The notes below the pieces were generated by a model, which was not told the origin of the DNA, ran no database searches, and worked only from the letters and a program-made list of their open reading frames with translations. 12,224 nucleotides of DNA. It comes from Burkholderiales bacterium (GTDB lineage Bacteria > Pseudomonadota > Gammaproteobacteria > Burkholderiales > Burkholderiaceae_C). This document shows positions 7,413 through 12,224 of this stretch, one piece after another. Position 1 is the first letter of the stretch. The number at the start of each line of letters is the position of its first letter. The position numbers and the translations under genes were made by a program. The stretch covers positions 1 to 12,224 of the forward strand of contig JAABPT010000463.1 of NCBI GenBank assembly GCA_011391855.1, read 5' to 3'.

Positions 7413-8099
7413 TCAGCGTGCTGGCGCCGCCAGCCGTGCGCGCATCGCGTCGATCACCGACTTGTAGTCCGGCTGGCCGAAGATGGCGCTGCCGGCCACG
7501 AAGGTGTCGGCACCGGCATCGGCGACAGTGCGGATGTTGTCGACCTTGATGCCGCCGTCCACTTCGAGCCGGATGTCGCGCCCGCTGGACTGGATGATCC
7601 TGCGTGCTGCCTCGGTCTTGCGCAGTGCCGAATCGATGAAGCTCTGGCCGCCGAAGCCCGGGTTCACGCTCATGATGAGGATGAGGTCGACCTTGTCGAT
7701 GACCCACTCCAGCACGTCCAGCGGCGTGGCCGGGTTGAACACCAGGCCGGCCTGGCAACCTTCGCCGCGGATCAACTGCAGCGTACGGTCGACGTGCGCG
7801 CTGGCCTCGGGGTGGAAGCTGATCAGGTCGGCCCCCGCCTTGGCGAAGGCCAGCGCCAGCGCGTCCACCGGCTGCACCATCAGGTGCACGTCCAGCGGCA
7901 CCTTGCTGCCGTCAGCACGCACGCAATGCGGCTTGATGGCCTGCGCCACGCCCGGGCCGATGGTCAGGTTCGGCACGTAATGGTTGTCCATCACGTCGAA
8001 GTGGATCCAGTCGGCACCGGCTGCGATGACGCTGCGCACCTCCTCGCCCAGGCGCGCGAAGTCGGCAGACAGGATGGACGGGGCGATGCGGTAGGTCAT
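7413..8099 (-). CDS. cbbE: Ribulose-phosphate 3-epimerase
   Basis: TIM-barrel enzyme interconverting xylulose-5-phosphate and ribulose-5-phosphate (228 aa, usual length; also called rpe). Family motifs are IAPSILSADFARLGEE (5-20), the metal/catalytic residues H33 and D35 in IHFDVMDNHYVPNLT, H72 in DVHLMVQP, D181 in EVDGGI, and the phosphate loop SVNPGFGGQ (144-152). The ATG at 8099, giving MTYRIAPSIL, is preferred over an in-frame ATG 10 codons upstream, because it matches the family N-terminus and has GGAAAG before it. It lies 32 bp after cbbS and 14 bp before cbbX. In the well-known Cupriavidus operon the epimerase gene comes after cbbX and cbbY, so the order here differs. Confidence 0.95.
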   Translation of the reverse strand: MTYRIAPSILSADFARLGEEVRSVIAAGADWIHFDVMDNHYVPNLTIGPGVAQAIKPHCVRADGSKVPLDVHLMVQPVDALALAFAKAGADLISFHPEASAHVDRTLQLIRGEGCQAGLVFNPATPLDVLEWVIDKVDLILIMSVNPGFGGQSFIDSALRKTEAARRIIQSSGRDIRLEVDGGIKVDNIRTVADAGADTFVAGSAIFGQPDYKSVIDAMRARLAAPAR

Positions 8100-8131
8100 G
8101 GCGGCTTTCCGGTGTCGGCCTGGGAGCACGT

Positions 8132-8566
8132 TCAGTAGCGTTGGCCTTCGGGCTTGTCGGTGGCGTAGCTGTGCACGGTGTAGCGCAGCGAGCGGCCGTT
8201 GACTTCCTGCCGCACGACACCGAAGCCGGGCTCGCTGGCCGGCCGGTTGACGATGAAGCTCATGGCAATACTCTCCACGCCGCGCGTGGAGTCGAAGGCC
8301 ATCATGCGGATGTAGTGGCTGGGGAAGGTCTTGCGGCAGTTCTGCAGTTCCATCATCACGCCGGCGGCGTCTGCCAGGTCGAACATCGGCATGCCGAACA
8401 TCTCCCAGTAGGTGTTGCGCGGGTGCGGGTCGTCGGTGTATTCCACGCTCCAGGCGTAGCCCTTGCCCAGGCCGTATTCGATCTGCAGCGTGATTTCCTC
8501 GTCGGTGAGGTCGGGCAGGAAGCTAAACTGGCCTTGCGTGACGCGGCCGGTGGGATTGGTCATCAT
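8132..8566 (-). CDS. cbbS: Rubisco small subunit, form IC (red type)
   Basis: Small subunit of the L8S8 ribulose-1,5-bisphosphate carboxylase/oxygenase (144 aa). It starts GRVTQGQFSFLPDLTDEEI (residues 7-25), diagnostic of the red-type lineage, and contains NTYWEMFGMPMFD (51-63). The region after about residue 107 (NRPASEPGFGVVRQEVNGRS...) is the C-terminal hairpin extension typical of red-type subunits, which fills the central channel. Two ATGs are adjacent (8566 and 8563). The upstream one lies 9 bases from GGAG, and this Shine-Dalgarno is fused to the cbbL stop (TAAGGAG), so the two subunits are probably translationally coupled. The gap to cbbL is 13 bp. Confidence 0.97.
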   Translation of the reverse strand: MMTNPTGRVTQGQFSFLPDLTDEEITLQIEYGLGKGYAWSVEYTDDPHPRNTYWEMFGMPMFDLADAAGVMMELQNCRKTFPSHYIRMMAFDSTRGVESIAMSFIVNRPASEPGFGVVRQEVNGRSLRYTVHSYATDKPEGQRY

Positions 8567-8579
8567 GGTCGGTGTCTCC

Positions 8580-10061
8580 TTAGGCCACGCTGGGCGTGAC
8601 GGCGTAGTCGCTGGTGTCGGTTGACGCATAGTTGAAGCTGATCTCGCCCCAGGTGTCCAGGGCCTGCTTCAGCGGCGTGCAGGTCTGCGCGGCCTTGCGC
8701 AGGATTTCGAGACCTTCGTTCTTGATGTCCTTGCCTTCGTTGCGCGCCTTGACCATGCATTCCAGCGCCACGCGGTTGGCCACCGCACCGGCCTGGATGC
8801 CGGCCGGGTGGCCGATGGTGCCGCCGCCGAACTGCAGGATGACGTCGTCGCCGAAGAGGTCGATCAGCTGGTGCATCTGGCCGGCGTGGATGCCGCCGCT
8901 GGCCACCGGCATGACCTTGCGCATGTCGCACCAGTCCTGGTCGAAGAACAGGCCGCGCGGGTAGTCGGTCTTGGTGTAGCTGTCGCGGCAGACGTTGTAG
9001 TAGCCCTGCACCGTCATCGGGTCGCCTTCCAGCTTGCCCACCGCCGTGCCGGTGTGCAGGTGGTCGACGCCGGCCAGGCGCAGCCACTTGGCCATGACGC
9101 GGAAGCTCACGCCGTGGTTCTTCTGCCGCGTGTAGGTGCCGTGGCCGGCGCGGTGCATGTGCACGATCATGTCGTTCTTGCGCGCCCAGTTGGCCATGCT
9201 CTGGATCGCGCTCCAGCCGATGATCAGGTCGAGCATGATGACGACCGAGCCCAGCTCCTTGGCGAATTCGGCGCGCTCGTAGATATCTTCCATGGTCGCG
9301 CCGGTGACGTTCAGGTAGGAACCCTTCACTTCGCCGGTGGCGGCGCTGGCCTTGTTCACGCCGTCCATCACATACAGGAAGCGGTCGCGCCAGTGCATGA
9401 AAGGCTGCGAGTTGATGTTCTCGTCGTCCTTCATGAAGTCCAGCCCGCCCTTCAGGCCTTCGTAGATGACACGGCCGTAGTTGCGGCCGCTCAGCCCCAG
9501 CTTGGGCTTGGTGGTGGCGCCCAGCAGCGGGCGGCCGAATTTGTCGAGCCGCTCACGTTCGACCACCAGGCCGGTGGGCGGACCCTTGAAGGTCTTCACC
9601 AGCGCCACCGGCATGCGGATGTCCTCAAGCCGAGCCGCCTTCAACGGCTTGAAGCTGAAGACGTTGCCGATCAGGCTGGCCGTGATATTGGCGATGGAGC
9701 CTTCCTCGAACAGGATGATGTCGTAAGCCACCCAGGCGAAATACTGGCCCGGGGTGTTGGGCACCGGCTCCACCTTATAGGCCTTGGCGCGGTAGCTGTC
9801 GCAGGCGGTGAGGCGGTCGGTCCACACCACCGTCCAGGTGGCGGTGCTGGACTCGCCGGCCACCGCCGCGGCGGCCTCGATCGCGTCCACGCCTTCCTGC
9901 GGCGTGATGCGGAACAGGCACAGCGTGTCGGTGTCCTTGGGCACGTAGTCGCCGTCCCAGTAACCCATCTGCCGGTACTTCAGCACGCCGGCGCTGTAGC
10001 GCTGCTTCTTGTCGAGGATCTGGTCGGCGCCGGTGACGCCGGTTTCGGTGGGCTTGTTCAT
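8580..10061 (-). CDS. cbbL: Rubisco large subunit, form IC (red type)
   Basis: Catalytic subunit that carboxylates RuBP to two 3-phosphoglycerate (493 aa). Active-site residues are all present: KPKLGL (185-190), carbamylated K211 with D213 and E214 in GLDFMKDDE, H303-R304 in HMHRAGHGTY, H336 in DHLHTGT, loop-6 K343 in GKLEGD, S388-G390 in ASGGIH, and GGGTIGHPAG (412-421). MKDDENINSQPFMHWRDR and the overall shape mark it as red-type form IC rather than green form IA. The tail beyond ~480 is the flexible C-terminus that CbbX acts on. ATG at 10061 is preceded by CTGGAGA at normal spacing; an in-frame ATG eight codons upstream lacks that support. It is the first gene of the operon, transcribed away from cbbR. 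Confidence 0.98.
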   Translation of the reverse strand: MNKPTETGVTGADQILDKKQRYSAGVLKYRQMGYWDGDYVPKDTDTLCLFRITPQEGVDAIEAAAAVAGESSTATWTVVWTDRLTACDSYRAKAYKVEPVPNTPGQYFAWVAYDIILFEEGSIANITASLIGNVFSFKPLKAARLEDIRMPVALVKTFKGPPTGLVVERERLDKFGRPLLGATTKPKLGLSGRNYGRVIYEGLKGGLDFMKDDENINSQPFMHWRDRFLYVMDGVNKASAATGEVKGSYLNVTGATMEDIYERAEFAKELGSVVIMLDLIIGWSAIQSMANWARKNDMIVHMHRAGHGTYTRQKNHGVSFRVMAKWLRLAGVDHLHTGTAVGKLEGDPMTVQGYYNVCRDSYTKTDYPRGLFFDQDWCDMRKVMPVASGGIHAGQMHQLIDLFGDDVILQFGGGTIGHPAGIQAGAVANRVALECMVKARNEGKDIKNEGLEILRKAAQTCTPLKQALDTWGEISFNYASTDTSDYAVTPSVA

Positions 10062-10173
10062 GCGGTCTCCAGTGAAGTAGGACACGTCGTGGGGTATGCA
10101 GTGGACTGTAGGCAGTGCTCGAAAGAAAGAAAAGTTAAAATTTCCAAACTTTTGATTTAGCCTGGGCTAAACC
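10062..10173. promoter_or_regulatory. Divergent cbbL/cbbR control region
   Basis: The 112-bp gap between the two start codons must hold both promoters. Its centre (about 10120-10160) is strikingly AT-rich compared with the surrounding GC-rich DNA. It contains the palindrome described separately and an inverted pair AAAAGTT (10130-10136)/AACTTTT (10147-10153). TTAAAA (10135-10140) could be a -10 box for cbbR. On the minus strand TACAGT (near 10105-10110) is a possible -10 for cbbL, but no matched -35 is certain. CbbR binding here is inferred from gene arrangement. Confidence 0.65.
10157..10170. promoter_or_regulatory. LysR-type (CbbR) operator palindrome
   Basis: TTAGCC-TG-GGCTAA is a perfect 6-bp inverted repeat and fits the T-N11-A rule for LysR-type regulator sites. 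It ends 3 bases before the cbbR ATG, so bound protein would also block cbbR expression, consistent with the autorepression common in this family. No other perfect site of equal length is evident in the gap. Confidence 0.7.
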
Positions 10174-11097
10174 ATGAATGTGACCTTCCGGCAGCTGCGT
10201 GTCTTCGTGGAGGTGGCGCGCCAAAGTAGCGTGCTGCGGGCTTCTGAAGTTTTGCACCTCACACCGCCGGCGGTTTCGCTGCAGATCAAGGAAATCGAAA
10301 GTCAAGTCGGCCAACGGCTGTTCGACCGCGCCAACCGGCGCATCACGCTGTCCACGGCGGGCGAATATTTCCTGGTCTATGCGCGGCGGCTGCTGGGCAC
10401 CCTGAAGGAGGCCGAGGATGCGATGGCCCGCTTCGCGCGGCTGGAATCCGGGCGGCTGACCATCGGCATGGTGAGCAGCGCCAAGTACTTCCTCCCGCAG
10501 TTGCTGGCGCGCTTCCACACCGAGCACCCCGCCGTGGACGTACGCCTGCGGCTGGGCAACCGCGAACAGCTCGTGGCGCTGATGGAAGCCAACGAGGTAG
10601 ACCTGTGCGTAATGGGCCGCGCACCGGTGGACTTCGCCAGCCGCGCCGAGCCCTTCGCGATGCACCCGCACGTGCTGGTCACCGCGCCCACGCACCGCTT
10701 CGCCCACGCCGAGAGCGTGCCGGCGCAGGCGCTGGCCGACGAACCCTTCATCGTTCGCGAACCGGCATCGGGCACGCGCACGGCGCTGCAGGAATACCTG
10801 GACAAGCACCGCCTGAAGCCCACCTTCGTCATGGAAATGCCCAGCAACGAAGCCATCAAGCAGGCCGTGATGGCCGGCATGGGGGTGAGCCTGCTGTCGC
10901 TGCACACCATCGGGCTGGAACTCAACAGCGGGCTGATCGCCGTGCCCACGGTGGAAGACCTGCCGCTGATGCGGCGCTGGAATATCGTCAACCGCGCCGC
11001 CAAGCAGCTGTCACCCGCCGCCGAGGCCTTCCGCTATTTCGTGCTCAGCCACGGCGAGGCGCACCTGGCGGGGATGTTTAGGCACGAGGCGGTGTAG
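10174..11097 (+). CDS. cbbR: LysR-family regulator of the cbb operon, CbbR
   Basis: DNA-binding activator of CO2-fixation genes that responds to Calvin-cycle metabolites (307 aa). The N-terminal winged helix-turn-helix is at residues ~3-62 (FRQLRVFVEVARQSSVLRAS...HLTPPAVSLQIKEIESQVGQRLFDR), followed by a linker helix and the periplasmic-binding-like effector domain from about residue 92 (RLTIGMVSSAKYFLPQLLARF). Effector-domain phrases such as LGNREQLVALMEANEVDLCVMGR and FVMEMPSNEAIKQAVMAGMGVSLLS are characteristic of CbbR. It is divergent from cbbL with a 112-bp shared gap, the classic arrangement. No clear Shine-Dalgarno precedes the ATG; the operator palindrome occupies that position, so leaderless or poorly initiated translation is possible. 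Confidence 0.95.
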   Translation: MNVTFRQLRVFVEVARQSSVLRASEVLHLTPPAVSLQIKEIESQVGQRLFDRANRRITLSTAGEYFLVYARRLLGTLKEAEDAMARFARLESGRLTIGMVSSAKYFLPQLLARFHTEHPAVDVRLRLGNREQLVALMEANEVDLCVMGRAPVDFASRAEPFAMHPHVLVTAPTHRFAHAESVPAQALADEPFIVREPASGTRTALQEYLDKHRLKPTFVMEMPSNEAIKQAVMAGMGVSLLSLHTIGLELNSGLIAVPTVEDLPLMRRWNIVNRAAKQLSPAAEAFRYFVLSHGEAHLAGMFRHEAV

Positions 11098-11234
11098 GGA
11101 ATCGCGCATGCACGCCAAAGCCGCGTCGAGGGCGTTGATCTTTGGCGGTGCGCGGCCCGGGAGGGTCCGCGGCGTATTGGCGATGTGTCGGCGATGTTGA
11201 CAAGCCATCGGCCGGACACTAGAACCACTCGCCA
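11098..11234 (+). other. Gap between cbbR and the TIR gene with an inverted repeat
   Basis: These 137 bases carry no gene. CGCCAAAG (11113-11120) and CTTTGGCG (11140-11147) form an 8-bp inverted repeat with a 19-base loop, soon after the cbbR stop. It could be a weak terminator or an operator, but no T-run follows. No convincing promoter was recognised ahead of 11235. Confidence 0.4.
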
Positions 11235-12167
11235 ATGAAGATCTTCCTCAGCCATGCCAGCGAGAGCAAGCCGCTGGTGCGCCGCCTGACCGAGCCGCTG
11301 CCGCCGCACGTGGCGATCTGGCTCGACCGCGACATGATGGCGCCGGGCCAGCGCTTCGGGCCGCGCATCGAAACCGCGATCCGGCGCGAATGCGACTTCG
11401 TGCTGGTGTTCATCGACGAATACGCGCTGGCCTCCGACTGGGTGAAGCGCGAGGCGGCGCTGGCGCTGGACCGCCAGGCCGCGCTGCAGCGCACCTACGT
11501 GCTGCCGGTGCTGCTGCAGGACGTGAGGCCGCGCATGAAGGAACTCGGCATCGACCCCGAGGAGATGCTCTATCTCGACGCCAGCGACTGCAGCGACGCG
11601 GGCATCGCCGCCAGTGCGCGCACGCTGGCCGACGAACTGTTCAAGCACTGCAGCGTGATGATCGAGTCGCTGCGCGACGCCGACCGGCGCCAGCTGCTCG
11701 AGGCGCTGGCTGCGGAGACGATCGAATTCAAGCAGGCGGCCTTCATGTGGCAGGCGTTCATGGGCAACAGCCTGGCCGTGCTGTCCACCCACCAGGCGGC
11801 CTTCGACCATGTGCGCGACAGCCTGGCGGGCTACAACCGCGTCGCCGACCACTTCATCCCGCGCCTGGCCCTGCACCGCGACCGCCTCACCAGCGCCTGG
11901 CGCAACCAGCGCAGCCTGTGCAACGACGTGCGCGACGTGCTGGCATCGATCGAAAACGACGTCTACCGTGGCGCGATGTTCCGCCTCAACGAGGCCATCG
12001 AGATGATCCACAAGCTCGACGCCCAGGGTGGGGCGCCGGCGGACGAGATCGCCCGGCTCGACGCCGAGAAAGACCGCCTGACCGACGCCGCGCGCACGGC
12101 GCTGGAGCGCATGAGCGGGGCCACCACCGAACTCATCGCCGACCTGGAGCGCGAGCTCGAACCCTGA
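11235..12167 (+). CDS. TIR-domain protein with helical C-terminal region
   Basis: Uncharacterised 310-aa protein. Residues 2 to ~135 read as a bacterial TIR domain: KIFLSHASE (2-10, first strand and box 1), AIWLDRDMMAPGQRFGPRIETAI (27-49), DFVLVFIDEYALASDWVKREAALAL (54-78) and VLPVLLQD (89-96). E73 in SDWVKREAA is placed like the catalytic Glu of NAD-cleaving TIR domains, so NAD+ hydrolysis or signal-nucleotide production is possible but not shown. Residues ~140-310 have no hydrophobic membrane span and look strongly helical and charged, ending in probable coiled coil (EIARLDAEKDRLTDAARTAL...). ATG at 11235 fits the domain start, though no good Shine-Dalgarno is visible. Its stop overlaps the ribosome site of the next gene, implying an operon. 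Base composition resembles the neighbours, with no sign of recent transfer. TIR proteins often serve in phage defence; that role is inference here. Confidence 0.85.
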   Translation: MKIFLSHASESKPLVRRLTEPLPPHVAIWLDRDMMAPGQRFGPRIETAIRRECDFVLVFIDEYALASDWVKREAALALDRQAALQRTYVLPVLLQDVRPRMKELGIDPEEMLYLDASDCSDAGIAASARTLADELFKHCSVMIESLRDADRRQLLEALAAETIEFKQAAFMWQAFMGNSLAVLSTHQAAFDHVRDSLAGYNRVADHFIPRLALHRDRLTSAWRNQRSLCNDVRDVLASIENDVYRGAMFRLNEAIEMIHKLDAQGGAPADEIARLDAEKDRLTDAARTALERMSGATTELIADLERELEP

Positions 12168-12176
12168 GAGGCTGAT

Positions 12177-12224
12177 ATGGCGCACGCCTTCCTGCCCAGG
12201 TTCCTGCAGCCCGTGCCACGGGTG
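12177..12224 (+). CDS. Start of a downstream gene (truncated by window end)
   Basis: An ATG at 12177, nine bases after the TIR gene stop, opens a frame that stays open to the window end (MAHAFLPRFLQPVPRV, 16 codons). GAGAGG (12166-12171) overlapping the TIR stop codon makes a plausible ribosome site with 5-base spacing. The product is unknown: sixteen residues do not identify a family. The tight spacing suggests co-expression with the TIR protein. Confidence 0.55.
   Translation, partial: MAHAFLPRFLQPVPRV

Noticed and set aside
7399..7758. Upstream extension of cbbX
   Set aside because: It would overlap cbbE by more than 300 bases; the ATG at 7398 has a strong ribosome site and fits the family N-terminus.
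8808..10160. Long plus-strand open frame opposite cbbL
   Set aside because: It is antisense to the Rubisco large subunit and has a biased, unrecognisable translation.
11034..12185. Long minus-strand open frame opposite the TIR gene
   Set aside because: The plus-strand frame gives recognisable TIR motifs; the minus-strand translation is repetitive and without family features.
11235..12224. Assignment of the TIR gene to the Thoeris system
   Set aside because: No ThsA-like partner is visible, and the helical C-terminal part is not part of the usual small ThsB; the next gene is cut after 16 codons.

Overview
The window looks like chromosomal DNA of a high-GC, Gram-negative betaproteobacterium, most likely of the order Burkholderiales. 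The evidence is a trimeric porin of the Burkholderia/Comamonas type, a red-type (form IC) Rubisco with CbbX activase, and a divergent CbbR. The genus cannot be fixed from sequence reading alone. The organism carries a Calvin-Benson-Bassham (CBB) CO2-fixation operon, so it is a facultative autotroph or descends from one.

Layout. (1) 1-808, plus strand: the possible last codons of an upstream gene, then a polar amino-acid type ABC permease. (2) 809-1915, plus strand: a 159-bp leader and an outer-membrane porin. (3) 1959-1990: a perfect 14-bp-stem terminator between two convergent transcription units. (4) 10061 down to 1997, minus strand: an eight-gene operon cbbL-cbbS-cbbE(rpe)-cbbX-cbbF-cbbP-cbbT-cbbY'. 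Most gaps are 13-34 bp, cbbP/cbbT and cbbT/cbbY' overlap by 4 bp, and the cbbF-cbbP gap is 142 bp and holds a palindromic repeat element. The last gene, cbbY', keeps only its first ~55 codons and a short out-of-frame C-terminal piece, so it is a deletion pseudogene. (5) 10062-10173: the regulatory region shared by cbbL and the divergent cbbR, with an AT-rich core and a LysR-type palindrome. (6) 10174-11097, plus strand: cbbR. (7) 11235-12167, plus strand: a TIR-domain protein with a long helical C-terminal part, closely followed by the first 16 codons of another gene that leaves the window.

How the genes work together. CbbP makes ribulose-1,5-bisphosphate (RuBP), CbbL/CbbS carboxylate it, and CbbX removes inhibitory sugar phosphates from Rubisco. 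CbbF, CbbT and CbbE regenerate the pentose phosphates. CbbR senses metabolic state and controls the operon. The operon should be able to run RuBP regeneration and fixation, but its partner phosphatase CbbY, which destroys the inhibitor xylulose-1,5-bisphosphate, appears lost here. No cbbA, cbbG, cbbK or cbbZ gene is in the window.

The most unusual items are the broken cbbY in an otherwise intact red-type Rubisco operon, and the TIR-domain gene with its tightly spaced downstream partner next to cbbR, which may be an uncharacterised NAD-related or defence module. The remainder is conventional.
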